A DNA stretch of 64,000 bases, taken from NCBI GenBank assembly GCA_021414005.1, contig JAIOPH010000001.1:62001-126000 (forward strand), written 5' to 3'. The notes beneath the pieces are model-generated. The model did no database searches. It saw only the letters and a program-made list of their open reading frames with translations, and was not told the origin of the DNA. Origin of the DNA: Chthoniobacter sp. (lineage in GTDB: Bacteria > Verrucomicrobiota > Verrucomicrobiia > Chthoniobacterales > Chthoniobacteraceae). Of the stretch, positions 1-9,082 are shown in pieces (within the stretch, counting starts at the first letter, position 1; every line of letters starts with the position of its first letter). A program made the position numbers and the translations under genes.

Positions 1-740
1 CGCTCGGCGATGTCCATGTGCGCCATGACTTTCAGGCGCGAAATGATGGCGCTCTGGAGCAGGCGGAGCTGCGGGGGCACGGCGACTTCGTGGAGGATGC
101 CGTCGATGCGGTAGCGGATGCGGAGGTCGTTTTCGAGCGGCTCGACATGAATGTCGGTTGCGCGCTCGACGATGGCTTCGCGGATGATCTGGTTGACGAA
201 TTTGACGACGCTGGCCTCGGGGTCGTCGCTAGTGATGTCCTGCGCCTGATCCTGCCGGTCGCCGTCGTAGGTGCGGGTGGAGGCGAGGATTTCGTCGAAG
301 GTCTCCGCGCCGACGCCATAGACCGCCTTGATGGTGCGCAGCAGCGGGCCGCGCGGGATGATGACCCATTCGAGCTTCTTGCCGGGAAGCTGCTGCGCCG
401 TGAGGCGGCGGGCGACGGCATTGAAGACATCGTAGGTGCCGAGGCGGACGGCGGTCTCGCTGCCGCCGAGGGGCAGGATGTGGTGTTTGAAAACGAAGCG
501 GCTGGGCAGGAGTTGGAGCGAACTGCGCTCGACCTTGCCGGCCTCGATGGACTCGCACGGCGATTTGAAAAGGCGCGCGAGTTCGGCGGCGAGCTTGTGC
601 TCATCGACCTTGCCGGAGTTCAGCACCTCGGCAGTCCAACTCACGCCGGGCGCGGGCTGGAGGGCGGCGAGGGCGGTGGCGTCCTCGCCGGAGAGGCCGG
701 AGGCGACCAGGACGTCGCTGAGAACTTTGCGGGAAGTCAT
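1..740 (-). CDS. gspE: Type II secretion ATPase GspE, N-terminal part (runs off left edge)
   Basis: Cytoplasmic AAA-type ATPase that drives pseudopilus assembly in type II secretion. About 246 residues are visible, from the ATG at 740. Residues 1-150 look like the GspE/MshE N-terminal domain. They are followed by the start of the T2SS/PilB ATPase domain, marked by the family motif ATDIHVEP and the segment LRIRYRIDG. The Walker A and Walker B motifs lie beyond the window. The gene starts 10 bp after the gspD stop and is probably co-transcribed with it. PilB and MshE share this fold; the adjacent gspD and the facing pseudopilin operon favour GspE. Confidence 0.85.
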   Translation of the reverse strand, partial: MTSRKVLSDVLVASGLSGEDATALAALQPAPGVSWTAEVLNSGKVDEHKLAAELARLFKSPCESIEAGKVERSSLQLLPSRFVFKHHILPLGGSETAVRLGTYDVFNAVARRLTAQQLPGKKLEWVIIPRGPLLRTIKAVYGVGAETFDEILASTRTYDGDRQDQAQDITSDDPEASVVKFVNQIIREAIVERATDIHVEPLENDLRIRYRIDGILHEVAVPPQLRLLQSAIISRLKVMAHMDIAE

Positions 741-750
741 CCGCGAACGG

Positions 751-3276
751 CTAGCGTTTGGGCTTGGTTGGCTTGGTTTTCTCCCGGAGCGGCGCGGCGG
801 GTTTGCGCAGCATTTCCTCTGGAGTGACCTGCTTGCGCTTCACCTCGGGAAAGAGGGTGGATTCGATGTCGGGCGGGATGTTCATGATCTCCATCTCGCG
901 CTCGCGCAGCTCGACGGCATCCGGCGGTGCCCAGGTGACTTCGGGGCGGATGAGGACGACGAGTTCGGTGCGGACCTTCTCTTTCGTGGTGGTGCTGAAA
1001 AGCGGGCCGAGGAGCGGGATGCTGCCGAGGATGGGGATACCGGTCTTGGCGTTGTTGACGCTGGATTTGATGAGGCCGCCGAGAATGAGGGTGGCGCTGT
1101 TCGGCACGGTGACGGAGGTGCGGACGTAGCGCGTGGCGATGGTGGGAATGTCGTTGTTGTCGATGCGCGTGGAGCCGGAGACTTCGTTGTTGCGCTGGAG
1201 GATGTCGAGGGAGACCTCCTTGTCGGAATTGATGAGCGGGACGATTTCGAGTTGGAGGGTGACTTGTTTGTACTGGACGCTCGAATTGGTCACGAGGCCG
1301 GCGCTGCCAGCGTTCACGGCATTGACGGAGCTCTGGATGTTCTGCGGCACGGCGATTTCCTGACCGGAGGCGATGATGGCCTTTTTGTTGTTGCGGGTGA
1401 AAACGCTCGGGCGGTTGACGACGGTAAAGCGTCCCGTGTTTTGCAGCGCGGTGACGACGGCGTTGAGCGAGTTTCCGGCAGTGAAATAGCCGGTCAGGCC
1501 GGAGGCTCCGGCGGTGGCGATCTGACGGATGGTGTCCTGCTTGAGCAGGTTGTTGAGATCGAGGACGGGCTGGTTCGAGCTGTTGAAGCCGACGAGGTTA
1601 GTCGCGGTCTGGCCGGGGGTCGTGCCGGTGCCGGTGACCGTGGTGCCGGTGCCTGTCGTGGTGCCGGTGCCTGTGGTCGTGCCGGTGCCGGTGGTCGTGC
1701 CTGGCGTGGTGGTGACGGTGCCGGGATTCACGACGATGGGGGTGATCCCGAGGCCCGCGTTGCGCAGGATGTAATCGACGCCGAACTGCACTTTTCCGCT
1801 GATGTTCAGCTCGCCGATGATGGCATGGAGCATGACTTGCGGGATGCGTTTATCGAGCTGATCGAGGAGCTTGAAAACCTTGTTCCGCGCGTCGGCGTTG
1901 CCGATGACGATGACGGCGTTCGCGTTCACGTCGGCGATGATTTTTGTGGTGCCCACGATCTTGGCGATGGGCGTGGTGTCCACGGTGGTGGTCGCAAGTT
2001 CTTCGCCACCCACGTTGCCGCCGCTCGTGCCGCCGTTGTTGCCCGTGGTGTTGTTGCCAAACACACTGCCCGCGCCGCCACCGCGGTTCGTCGTGCCACC
2101 GGTCTGACCCGGTTGGCGGGCTCCGGTGCCGCCGGTCGCGCTGGCGTCCTCCTTCGCTCCGGGGTCGCTGATTGCCTTGACCACGGTGTCGATGACTTCC
2201 TCGACGCGGACAAATTTCAGCGGCCGCGTGGCGGGCTCGCCAAACTTCACGCTCATGTCGAATTCCGTGATGAGCTTGCGGATGAAGGCGATGTTGCGCG
2301 GCCGCGTGACTACGTGGATGCGGTTCGTGCGCACATCGGCGGTGAGTTTGATTTTGCCGACGATGATCGAGTCTTCGGTCAGCGAGCCGCCGCGAATCTC
2401 CACGGAGTTCGGCGACACGGCTTCGGCGGTCGCGCCGGGAGGCAGAGGCGTGCCGTCGGGCGAAGTGGCGACGGGCCGCGGAACCTGTACGTTGCCGCGC
2501 GGGGCGGCTGCGGCCGGCGCGGCGGCGGTGACTGCGGCACCGGTGGGTTGCTTCTCAAAGATCGCGGTGAGCTTTTCGAGCACGTCCTTGGCATCGGCGC
2601 GTTCGAGCGGGAGAAATTCGCTGACCACCTCGGCGGGCGGGACATCCACCTCGTGGATGATGCGCAACAGGCCGCGGATGATGGCGGTGTTTTCCGTGAT
2701 GAGAATGGACTGCGATTTCGCGAGCGGCGTGATGTTCGTGTACTGGCCCGGCGACTGGACGACGAAAGTGCCGAGCATCTGCGTCAGCTCGGTGGGGTCG
2801 GCAAATTGCAGCTTCGCGAGAAAGGTGATGACGGTCTCACCGTCTGGGATGGCGGCCTCGTCGGCGATGATGGGGATCGCGGCGCTGCGCGGATTTTTGC
2901 CCACGCCGATGACTTTCACGATGCTGCTGCGCTCGACGGGGACAAGGGTGATGCCGTTGAGCAGCAGGCTGATTTCGATGATGCGGATGGCTTCTTCGCG
3001 CGGAATCTTTCCCGCCACGGCGATGGTGAGCGGCGTGGGGCCGGCGGCCTGCTGGTCATAGACGAGCCGCTTTTTCGTGAGGCGCTCGTAGAAATCGAGG
3101 ACGGCTTTCAGCTCAGTGAACTGGAGCTGGACGGTGTCGCCGTCGGACGGCGCGCCGGGCGTCGCGGGCACCGTGATGGGGCTGGGGACGGGGCGCGGCG
3201 GCGGAGGGACGGGGACGTTTTGCGCCAGAGCGGAGGTGGCGAGGAGCGCGGAGAGAGCCGGGGTGAAGCGGGACAT
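751..3276 (-). CDS. gspD: Type II secretion outer-membrane secretin GspD
   Basis: Forms the outer-membrane channel of the type II secretion system; 841 residues. The start at 3276 is chosen because it begins an ordinary signal peptide (MSRFTPALSALLATSALAQ), whereas the longer open frame upstream has no signal. The N0-N3 ring domains occupy roughly residues 45-480, including the repeated NAVIVIG/NRIHVV-type strands. A Gly/Thr-rich low-complexity linker follows at about 520-555, then the secretin domain with VNRPSVFTRNNKKA, VPQNI, ATLILGGLI and GIPILGSIPLLGPLF, ending in ELVVLIRPEVT. It is divergent from the gspH-M operon across a 251-bp gap. Pilotin dependence cannot be judged from the sequence. 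Confidence 0.93.
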   Translation of the reverse strand: MSRFTPALSALLATSALAQNVPVPPPPRPVPSPITVPATPGAPSDGDTVQLQFTELKAVLDFYERLTKKRLVYDQQAAGPTPLTIAVAGKIPREEAIRIIEISLLLNGITLVPVERSSIVKVIGVGKNPRSAAIPIIADEAAIPDGETVITFLAKLQFADPTELTQMLGTFVVQSPGQYTNITPLAKSQSILITENTAIIRGLLRIIHEVDVPPAEVVSEFLPLERADAKDVLEKLTAIFEKQPTGAAVTAAAPAAAAPRGNVQVPRPVATSPDGTPLPPGATAEAVSPNSVEIRGGSLTEDSIIVGKIKLTADVRTNRIHVVTRPRNIAFIRKLITEFDMSVKFGEPATRPLKFVRVEEVIDTVVKAISDPGAKEDASATGGTGARQPGQTGGTTNRGGGAGSVFGNNTTGNNGGTSGGNVGGEELATTTVDTTPIAKIVGTTKIIADVNANAVIVIGNADARNKVFKLLDQLDKRIPQVMLHAIIGELNISGKVQFGVDYILRNAGLGITPIVVNPGTVTTTPGTTTGTGTTTGTGTTTGTGTTVTGTGTTPGQTATNLVGFNSSNQPVLDLNNLLKQDTIRQIATAGASGLTGYFTAGNSLNAVVTALQNTGRFTVVNRPSVFTRNNKKAIIASGQEIAVPQNIQSSVNAVNAGSAGLVTNSSVQYKQVTLQLEIVPLINSDKEVSLDILQRNNEVSGSTRIDNNDIPTIATRYVRTSVTVPNSATLILGGLIKSSVNNAKTGIPILGSIPLLGPLFSTTTKEKVRTELVVLIRPEVTWAPPDAVELREREMEIMNIPPDIESTLFPEVKRKQVTPEEMLRKPAAPLREKTKPTKPKR
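1621..1727. repeat. Degenerate 18-bp tandem repeat inside gspD
   Basis: Roughly five to six imperfect copies of an 18-bp unit built on gtgccggtgcctgtcgtg. On the gspD strand they encode alternating Thr/Gly (TTTGTG units) in the linker just before the secretin domain. The reading frame is preserved, so the tract may vary in length by whole units. Confidence 0.75.
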
Positions 3277-3527
3277 GATGAGTTGGGAGTAGCAGTGGGG
3301 CGGGGTGCGGTCAACGGCGGCAGACACCGATGGCGTGACAATTGGCGGGAGCAAACCCTCGCCGAATAGTGGAGTTGCGGCGAGGTTTCGCGCGCGGCGC
3401 TGCCGTCCACAATCTCCAATCCGCATGGAACTTCGTGCAGGGTCGCGGGTTGAAGTCGGGCCCGCACACATTCGTTATTCGTCATTCCCATTTCGCCACG
3501 CTCCCGCCGATGCTAACCTCCCCCGCC

Positions 3528-4004
3528 ATGTCCCGCCGCGCTGGTTTTACGCTGCTCGAAATCTGCATCGCCCTTTTCATCGCCCTGCTGGTGATGACGA
3601 TGGCGGTGCCGAGCGTGCTCTCGATGCTCGCGGAGCAGCGGCTGAAGGCGTCGTTCGAGGCGTTCGATGGCTGGGTGCGGAAGGCGCGTGAGAAAAGCAT
3701 CACGGAGCGGCGGACTTACGCGCTGGTCTGGGAGGAGGATGGCATCACACTGATCACGCCGGAGCGGCGCGACACGGATGACGCCGAAGCGCCACCGGAG
3801 CGGCTGATTTTTGCGGAGGGCGAAAGTTTCAAAATCAGCCGTCCGTCGGCGCTGATGAAGGAGCCGCCGGGCGAGTGGGTTTTCTGGCGGAGCGGGCTGT
3901 GCGAGGAGGCGGAGATTTCCTATGCCGGGGCCTCCGGGAGCTGGCGCGTGCATTATGATCCGCTCACAACGCGGGGGACATTCGTGGACTCGGAGGTGAA
4001 ATGA
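3528..4004 (+). CDS. gspH: Type II secretion minor pseudopilin, GspH-like
   Basis: A 158-residue pseudopilin. The ATG at 3528 gives a short basic leader MSRRAG followed by the prepilin peptidase site G|FTLLE, with Glu at mature position 5 and a hydrophobic helix (ALFIALLVMTMAVPSVLSML). An upstream ATG at 3510 would add MLTSPA. The C-terminal region is a small beta domain with WRVHYDPLT near the end, as in GspH. First gene of gspH-I-J-K-L-M, overlapping the next by 4 bp (ATGA). GspG, the major pseudopilin, is not in the window. Identity as H rather than G rests on gene order and the absence of the GspG calcium-loop ending. Confidence 0.8.
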   Translation: MSRRAGFTLLEICIALFIALLVMTMAVPSVLSMLAEQRLKASFEAFDGWVRKAREKSITERRTYALVWEEDGITLITPERRDTDDAEAPPERLIFAEGESFKISRPSALMKEPPGEWVFWRSGLCEEAEISYAGASGSWRVHYDPLTTRGTFVDSEVK

Positions 4005-4456
4005 AACGCGCGAAAACATGGCGGTCGGGCCGGGAAAGGGCGCGCGGTTTCATGCTGATGGAGGCGCTGCTAGCCGTGACGATCTTCGCGTTCGGCGTGC
4101 TGGTGCTCGGCAAATGCGTGAACGGCTGCCTTTCCGCGATGCGGCTGAAGGAGGAGGACGCGCTGGCGCGGCGCGCGCTGGAAAATCGCTGGGCAGAGAT
4201 CGAGTCGGGAGCGGTGCCGGTGGGCAAGAACACCGCGGAAGAACTCAAGCCGCCCTTTGACGGAATGACGCTGAAGACGACGGTCGTGCCGGTAGAGAAG
4301 GAGAACGAGAAGCAGGAGAAGGTCGAAGGCATCTACGCGATCACACTGAGTGTCACCTGGGGCGGCGAGGACGAGGAGCAGTCGAAAGAACTGCTCTTTT
4401 ACTACTACCCGAGCGCGGGGAATGCCGCGGCAACTGGCACCACTCCGACGCGATGA
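4001..4456 (+). CDS. gspI: Type II secretion minor pseudopilin, GspI-like
   Basis: A 151-residue protein with a long basic leader (MKRAKTWRSGRERARG) and a variant prepilin cleavage site, G|FMLMEALLAVTIFAF. The conserved Glu at +5 is present, and the sequence MEALLAVTI is typical of GspI/PilV. A soluble domain ending in SKELLFYYYP follows. It overlaps gspH and gspJ by 4 bp each, so translation is probably coupled. In the known system GspI nucleates the I-J-K tip complex of the pseudopilus. Confidence 0.8.
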   Translation: MKRAKTWRSGRERARGFMLMEALLAVTIFAFGVLVLGKCVNGCLSAMRLKEEDALARRALENRWAEIESGAVPVGKNTAEELKPPFDGMTLKTTVVPVEKENEKQEKVEGIYAITLSVTWGGEDEEQSKELLFYYYPSAGNAAATGTTPTR

Positions 4457-5118
4457 AATCCGCCGACGCCCCAACCCCGCGTGGCTTCACGCTGCTGGAG
4501 GTGATGATCGCCACGCTCATCATCTCGCTGCTCGCCTTCACGCTCTTCCGTTTCGTCTCCGCGAATCTCCAGGCGATGCACGCCACCACGGAGTTGCAGG
4601 ACGAACGCGAGACGGTGCAGGCGGTGGTGCGCTTCGTGGAGGCGCAGCTCGCCGATCTGCCGCGCCGGCAGAATGGGGTGATCCTCGGCAACCCGCTCAA
4701 GATTCATGATCTGCCGAGCGACGAACTTATCTGGCGCACGCACGCCGGCCAGGGCGTGCTCACCGCCGCCGCGCCGGGCGAATATCGCGTGACGATGACG
4801 GTGCAGCCAGTGGAAGGCGCGGCGAGCGAATACGAACTCGGCCTGCGCCGCGAGCCGGTCACCGACGAGGCGCGCGGCGACCTGGCTTTTTTCGCGCGCG
4901 GCAGCGGCGCCAGCAAATACAACTGGATTTCGCTGGTGCGGCCGATGGCCGGCTTCGAGGTACGGTATTGGGATCCGCGCCTCAACGCCTGGCTCGACCG
5001 CTGGACGGATCAGGCCGCGCGTCCGCTGCTCGTTCGCGTGCGCCTTTGGAAAAACGTGGACGACACTCCGATCGAAGCCGTCCTGTCGGTGCCCTCGGGA
5101 AGGATGGCCCAGCCATGA
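4453..5118 (+). CDS. gspJ: Type II secretion minor pseudopilin, GspJ-like
   Basis: A 221-residue pseudopilin with leader MKSADAPTPRG and cleavage site G|FTLLEVMIATLIISLLAF. The length and the C-terminal pattern (VRYWDPRLNAWLDRW followed by LLVRVRLW) fit GspJ. It overlaps gspI (ATGA at 4453) and gspK (4 bp at 5115). By family knowledge it is part of the pseudopilus tip with GspI and GspK. Confidence 0.82.
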   Translation: MKSADAPTPRGFTLLEVMIATLIISLLAFTLFRFVSANLQAMHATTELQDERETVQAVVRFVEAQLADLPRRQNGVILGNPLKIHDLPSDELIWRTHAGQGVLTAAAPGEYRVTMTVQPVEGAASEYELGLRREPVTDEARGDLAFFARGSGASKYNWISLVRPMAGFEVRYWDPRLNAWLDRWTDQAARPLLVRVRLWKNVDDTPIEAVLSVPSGRMAQP

Positions 5119-6017
5119 TGCGCGCCCGCTTTGCCAACCGAGCCTCCGCGCTCCTTCTCGTGATGTGGGCGCTGGTGGTGCTGAGCTTCGCGGTCTTCGC
5201 GTGGGTTGCGCTCATCCAGAGCAATCTGCTCATCCACGGCGAAGGCAGCCGCGACGTGGAGGCGCGGGCCATGGCGCATTCCGGGCTGGCGCTGGCGCTA
5301 CATCCGCTAGTCACGCAAAAGACGCCGTTGCTCGAGGAGGACGTGACGCCCGATCTCGGTTACAAAGTGCGGATCGTGAGCGAAGGCGGGCGGCTGAACA
5401 TCAACTGGCTGCTCCGCGGCGAGGAACCGCGCAAGCTCGTCATCCTCAAGCAATGGCTGGAGGAACGCGGCCTCGAATTTCAGGAACGCGAGACGCTCGT
5501 GGACTGCCTGCTTGATTACGTGGACGGCGACAACGTGAAGCACCTCAACGGCCAGGAGGACGATGGCGACTACCATCCGCCGAACCGCGAACTGACCAGC
5601 GTGGATGAAATCGCCGAGGTCGCGAACTCCGGCCCGCTCGTCTCCCAGCCGGGCTGGAAAGACGACCTCACCATCGACAGCCAGGGGCCCATTGATCTCC
5701 TCGCCGCCAGCGCCGACATCATGCGCCTGCTACCGGGACTGGGCGAGGCGCGCATCGCGGCGTTCATCACCTACCGGCAGGGCAAGGACGGGGCCGACGG
5801 CACGGAGGACGACGCCGAGTTCAAAAACCTGAAAGAAATCCAGAGCTTCCTCGGACTCGGCGACGCGCAGTTCAAGGAACTCGGCGGGCTCGTCATGCAG
5901 AAAGATCCCACCATGCACATCATCAGCGAAGGGCGTTCGGGAAATGCCTATCGACAACTCGAAGTCGTTGTCCGAAAAGCTGGTGCCAATCCGCAAATTC
6001 TGTCCTGGAAAGAATGA
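5115..6017 (+). CDS. gspK: Type II secretion pseudopilus tip protein GspK
   Basis: A 300-residue GspK-type protein. The start at 5115 is chosen for the 4-bp overlap with gspJ; a second ATG follows at once at 5118. The N-terminal hydrophobic helix is ALLLVMWALVVLSFAVFAW. As in GspK generally, the +5 Glu is absent. The segment GRLNINWLL and the later helix-hairpin-helix-like stretch PGLGEARIAAFITYR are family hallmarks. GspK caps the pseudopilus. Confidence 0.85.
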   Translation: MMRARFANRASALLLVMWALVVLSFAVFAWVALIQSNLLIHGEGSRDVEARAMAHSGLALALHPLVTQKTPLLEEDVTPDLGYKVRIVSEGGRLNINWLLRGEEPRKLVILKQWLEERGLEFQERETLVDCLLDYVDGDNVKHLNGQEDDGDYHPPNRELTSVDEIAEVANSGPLVSQPGWKDDLTIDSQGPIDLLAASADIMRLLPGLGEARIAAFITYRQGKDGADGTEDDAEFKNLKEIQSFLGLGDAQFKELGGLVMQKDPTMHIISEGRSGNAYRQLEVVVRKAGANPQILSWKE

Positions 6018-7234
6018 AGAAATCCGGCGCGGCTCCCGCGCTTCTCAGTCCCGACTCCACCGGCTGGCGCCTGCTTTGCGCCGGGCTCGCTCCGCAGAAA
6101 TTTGCCACGCTCACCGAGGCCGCCGCCGCGCTGCCCGCCGGCAGCCTGCACCTCGCCCTGCCCTGCCAGGCCGTGCTCCTCGAGCGCATGACCCTTCCCG
6201 CCACGGACCGTGCCGAACTCGCCGGCATGGTGCAGCTCCAGCTCGAAAAATCGCTCCCCTTCGCCATCGAGGAAGTGTCCTCCGATTTTGTCACCCTCGA
6301 AACCAGCGGCACCGATACCACGCTCGTCTCCGCCGCCGCGCAGCACACCCAGCTAAACGCGCTCTGCGCTCCGCTGCGCGACCGCGGCCGCCCGCCGGAA
6401 AAGATCACGCCTTTCGCCATGCACATCGCCGCCACCTGCCCGGCGGATGAAACCGTGCTCGCCGTCTATCCCGAGCAGGGCCAGCTCGTCGTCGCCATTT
6501 GCGAAAACAGCCGCCTCGCCTGGACGCAGGTCATCCCCGCGCTCGACGCCGACACGCTGCGCGAAGCCCTTCCGCAGATGCTCCTCAGCGCGGAGATGGA
6601 AGGCGTGCCCGTGAGCTTCGCGCGCGTGCGGCTCGCCACGGAATGCGCGGCGCTCGCGGACCCGCTGCGCGAGGCGCTGGAGATCCCGGTCGAGAGCGTA
6701 TCCTTCGACGGCACGCTGCCCGAGCCCGCGCTCAATCTCGTGCCCGCCTCCTGGCAGGAGGATGTCGAGCGCGGCGCACGCGCCACGCAATGGCGGAACC
6801 GGATCATCGCCGTCGCCGTGCTCTACCTGCTCGCCATCGCCGCCGTCTTTGCCTACCTCGCCTGGCTGAAAGCCGAGGCCGCCAAAGTCGCGCGGGACAA
6901 CCGCGCCGCGCAGCCCGTGCTGCAGTTCATCCGGACCCACGATCTCCGCTGGAAGACGCTCGCGCCCGCCATCGAGCCCGACCGCTATGCCGTGGAGTTG
7001 CTTTTTCAGACGAGCAAAAACCTGCCCAACGACGAAATCCGCATCACCGAATTCGACCTCCAGGCCGCGCAGTGGCGCATCGTCGGCGAAGCCCCGTCTG
7101 CCAGCCTCGCCATCGACTACGTGGCGAAGCTCAAGGCCGAGAAAGGGCTCACTACATTCGTCATCGACGCCAAGCCCCCGCAGCTCCTGCCGAACGAACA
7201 CGCGCAATTCACCATCTACGGCAAACTGCAATGA
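6014..7234 (+). CDS. gspL: Type II secretion inner-membrane protein GspL-like (actin-like domain)
   Basis: A 406-residue protein with a cytoplasmic actin-like region (about 20-240; LALPCQAVLLERMTLP and LEKSLPFAIEE are characteristic of the PilM/GspL fold). One transmembrane helix lies near 263-283 (IIAVAVLYLLAIAAVFAYLAW), followed by a periplasmic ferredoxin-like C-terminus. Its place between gspK and a short bitopic gspM-like gene supports GspL, which links the GspE ATPase to the membrane platform. Overlaps both neighbours by 4 bp. Confidence 0.78.
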   Translation: MKKSGAAPALLSPDSTGWRLLCAGLAPQKFATLTEAAAALPAGSLHLALPCQAVLLERMTLPATDRAELAGMVQLQLEKSLPFAIEEVSSDFVTLETSGTDTTLVSAAAQHTQLNALCAPLRDRGRPPEKITPFAMHIAATCPADETVLAVYPEQGQLVVAICENSRLAWTQVIPALDADTLREALPQMLLSAEMEGVPVSFARVRLATECAALADPLREALEIPVESVSFDGTLPEPALNLVPASWQEDVERGARATQWRNRIIAVAVLYLLAIAAVFAYLAWLKAEAAKVARDNRAAQPVLQFIRTHDLRWKTLAPAIEPDRYAVELLFQTSKNLPNDEIRITEFDLQAAQWRIVGEAPSASLAIDYVAKLKAEKGLTTFVIDAKPPQLLPNEHAQFTIYGKLQ

Positions 7235-7761
7235 GCGCGCCGCTTTCCACCCGCGAAAAAAACCTCTCGTTCCTCGTCGGCGCGATCTTCCTGCTCGGCC
7301 TCACGTATCTGGTCGGCGACTACTTTTTGAAAAACCACGCCCGCCTCCGCGCGGACCTCGCGAACCAAAAGAAACAGCTCGCGACACTGGAGTCGCTGAG
7401 CGGCGAAAAGGCGCTCTGGGAAAAGCGCGAAGCCTGGCTTCGTGAGAAGCAACCCAAACTCGTGGACGACGACTCCGGTGGCGTGAAACTCCTCGACCAG
7501 ATCAAAGAACTGGCCAAGACGAAGCAGGTCGTGCTCGAAAAACCGGTCATCCGCCCGCCGCTCCGCAAACCCGACTACACCGCAATCACCGTCGAGATCG
7601 AAACCAAGAGCACCTGGCCCGCGCTGATTGGCTTCCTCAGCCAACTGCAATCCCCCGAGCAGTTCATCGTCCTCGAATCCGCCAACCTCAAAATTGACGG
7701 TGCTGACCAGACGCAGATGCGCGGCCGGTTTAAGATTGCCCGCTGGTTTGCACCGAAATAG
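7231..7761 (+). CDS. gspM: Type II secretion GspM-like bitopic membrane protein
   Basis: A 176-residue protein. The ATG at 7231 overlaps the gspL stop (ATGA); the longer frame upstream is out-of-frame read-through of gspL. Residues 1-10 are cytoplasmic, 12-30 form a transmembrane helix (LSFLVGAIFLLGLTYLVGDYF), then comes a coiled-coil-like segment and a small alpha/beta domain. This is the standard GspM/PilO plan. Last gene of the operon. Sequence conservation in this family is low, so the call depends partly on position. Confidence 0.7.
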   Translation: MSAPLSTREKNLSFLVGAIFLLGLTYLVGDYFLKNHARLRADLANQKKQLATLESLSGEKALWEKREAWLREKQPKLVDDDSGGVKLLDQIKELAKTKQVVLEKPVIRPPLRKPDYTAITVEIETKSTWPALIGFLSQLQSPEQFIVLESANLKIDGADQTQMRGRFKIARWFAPK

Positions 7762-7789
7762 CGCGGGCGGGTCGAGTGGGCGGCGGGAA

Positions 7790-7826
7790 ATGACGAACTC
7801 CGAATGACGGAATGACGAAACACTTC
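7790..7826. repeat. Short ATGACGA-type intergenic repeat
   Basis: The stretch gaaatgacgaactccgaatg continues with acggaatgacgaaac, giving three near copies of GAATGACGAA. The same word family occurs at 3472-3490 (reverse orientation) and, strikingly, inside a coding region at 37011-37027. The rest of the 7762-7932 gap shows no other structure I can name. Confidence 0.6.
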
Positions 7827-7932
7827 CCAAGCCAGAATTACCTTCGCCTCACGCCTCCGTCATCGTCATTCGCAATCGGCCCTTCCCATCTGCTCGACAC
7901 CACCCCGCCCTTCCGCACAAATTTTCTCCATC

Positions 7933-9066
7933 ATGCCCGTCCCGCTCCTCGACCTCCGCCGCCAATACGCGCCGCTCAAAGCTCAATGTCTCGCCGCCTT
8001 CGAGGAAGTCGCCGACTCCCAGTCGCTCATCCTCGGCCCGCGCACCGAGGCGTTTGAAAAGTCTGTCGCGGATTATTGCGGTGTCCCGCACGCCATCGGC
8101 TGCTCCAGCGGTACGGATGCCCAGCTCGTGCTCCTCATGGCCCTCGGCGTCGGGCCGGGCGATGTCGTCGTCACCACGCCCTACACTTTTTTCGCCACCG
8201 CCGGCTGCGTGGCCCGGCTCGGGGCCACACCAGTTTTCGTGGACATCGACCCCGACACCTTCAACATCGACGTCCGCCAGCTCGCCGCCACCCTCAACCG
8301 CACGGCCAACGTCAAAGCCATCATCCCCGTCCACCTTTTCGGTCAATGCGCGGACATGGCGGCCATCCTCGATCTCGGCCAAACTCACGGCGTTCCCGTG
8401 CTGGAAGACGCCGCCCAGGCTCTCGGCGCGCGGCATCCGCTCGGCCACGCGGGCGCGCTCGGCCAGGCCGGCTGGCTTTCCTTTTACCCCACGAAAAACC
8501 TCGGCGCCTTTGGCGACGCTGGTATGGTCATCTGCCACGACGACGCCCTCGCCGCGAAGCTCCGCGCGCTGCGCAATCACGGCATGGAGCCGCGCTATTA
8601 CCACGCGCATCTCGGCGGCAATTTCCGCATCGACGCCCTCCAGTCCGCCATCCTCGCCATCAAGCTCCCGCACCTCGACACCTGGAGCGCCGGACGTCGC
8701 GCCCGCGCCGCTTTTTACCGCCGGGAAATGGAGCGCGCCGGCCTGCTCGCGCACCTCACCCTGCCCGTCGAAACCTGGCCCGACGCCGAACTCCACCACA
8801 TTTACAACCAGTTCATCGTCCGCACCCCGCAGCGCGACGCCCTTCGCGCGCACCTCAACGCGCGCGGCATCGGCACCGAGATTTACTACCCGCTGCCGCT
8901 GCACCAGCAGGAGTGCTTCGCGTATCTCGGGCACCGGGCCGGCGACTTCCCCGAAGCCGAGCGCGCCGCCCGCGAAACGCTCGCGCTACCGATCTTCCCC
9001 GAGCTGACCGACGACGAGCAAACCGAAGTCGTCGCCACTCTCGCCGAGTTTTTTGCGACCCGCTAA
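7933..9066 (+). CDS. DegT/DnrJ/EryC1/StrS family sugar aminotransferase
   Basis: A 377-residue PLP-dependent aminotransferase that, by family, transfers an amino group to a keto-sugar nucleotide. Visible motifs are the cofactor-binding GCSSGTDAQLVLL, PYTFFATAG, the Asp of VLEDAAQALGA, and the Schiff-base lysine in SFYPTKNLGAFGDAG. The ending DFPEAERAARETLALPIFPE is typical of the WecE/FdtB/QdtB-like subgroup. It is followed at once by two small EamA proteins, which suggests the amino-sugar is attached to a lipid carrier and flipped. Sugar specificity cannot be read from the sequence. Confidence 0.88.
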   Translation: MPVPLLDLRRQYAPLKAQCLAAFEEVADSQSLILGPRTEAFEKSVADYCGVPHAIGCSSGTDAQLVLLMALGVGPGDVVVTTPYTFFATAGCVARLGATPVFVDIDPDTFNIDVRQLAATLNRTANVKAIIPVHLFGQCADMAAILDLGQTHGVPVLEDAAQALGARHPLGHAGALGQAGWLSFYPTKNLGAFGDAGMVICHDDALAAKLRALRNHGMEPRYYHAHLGGNFRIDALQSAILAIKLPHLDTWSAGRRARAAFYRREMERAGLLAHLTLPVETWPDAELHHIYNQFIVRTPQRDALRAHLNARGIGTEIYYPLPLHQQECFAYLGHRAGDFPEAERAARETLALPIFPELTDDEQTEVVATLAEFFATR

Positions 9067-9082
9067 CCCGGAATCCCCGTCG

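Noticed and set aside
436..3369. Long open frame (977 codons) on the plus strand opposite gspD
   Set aside because: Antisense shadow of a GC-rich gene; low-complexity Gly/Asp/Arg composition and no motifs, while the minus-strand secretin motifs are unmistakable.
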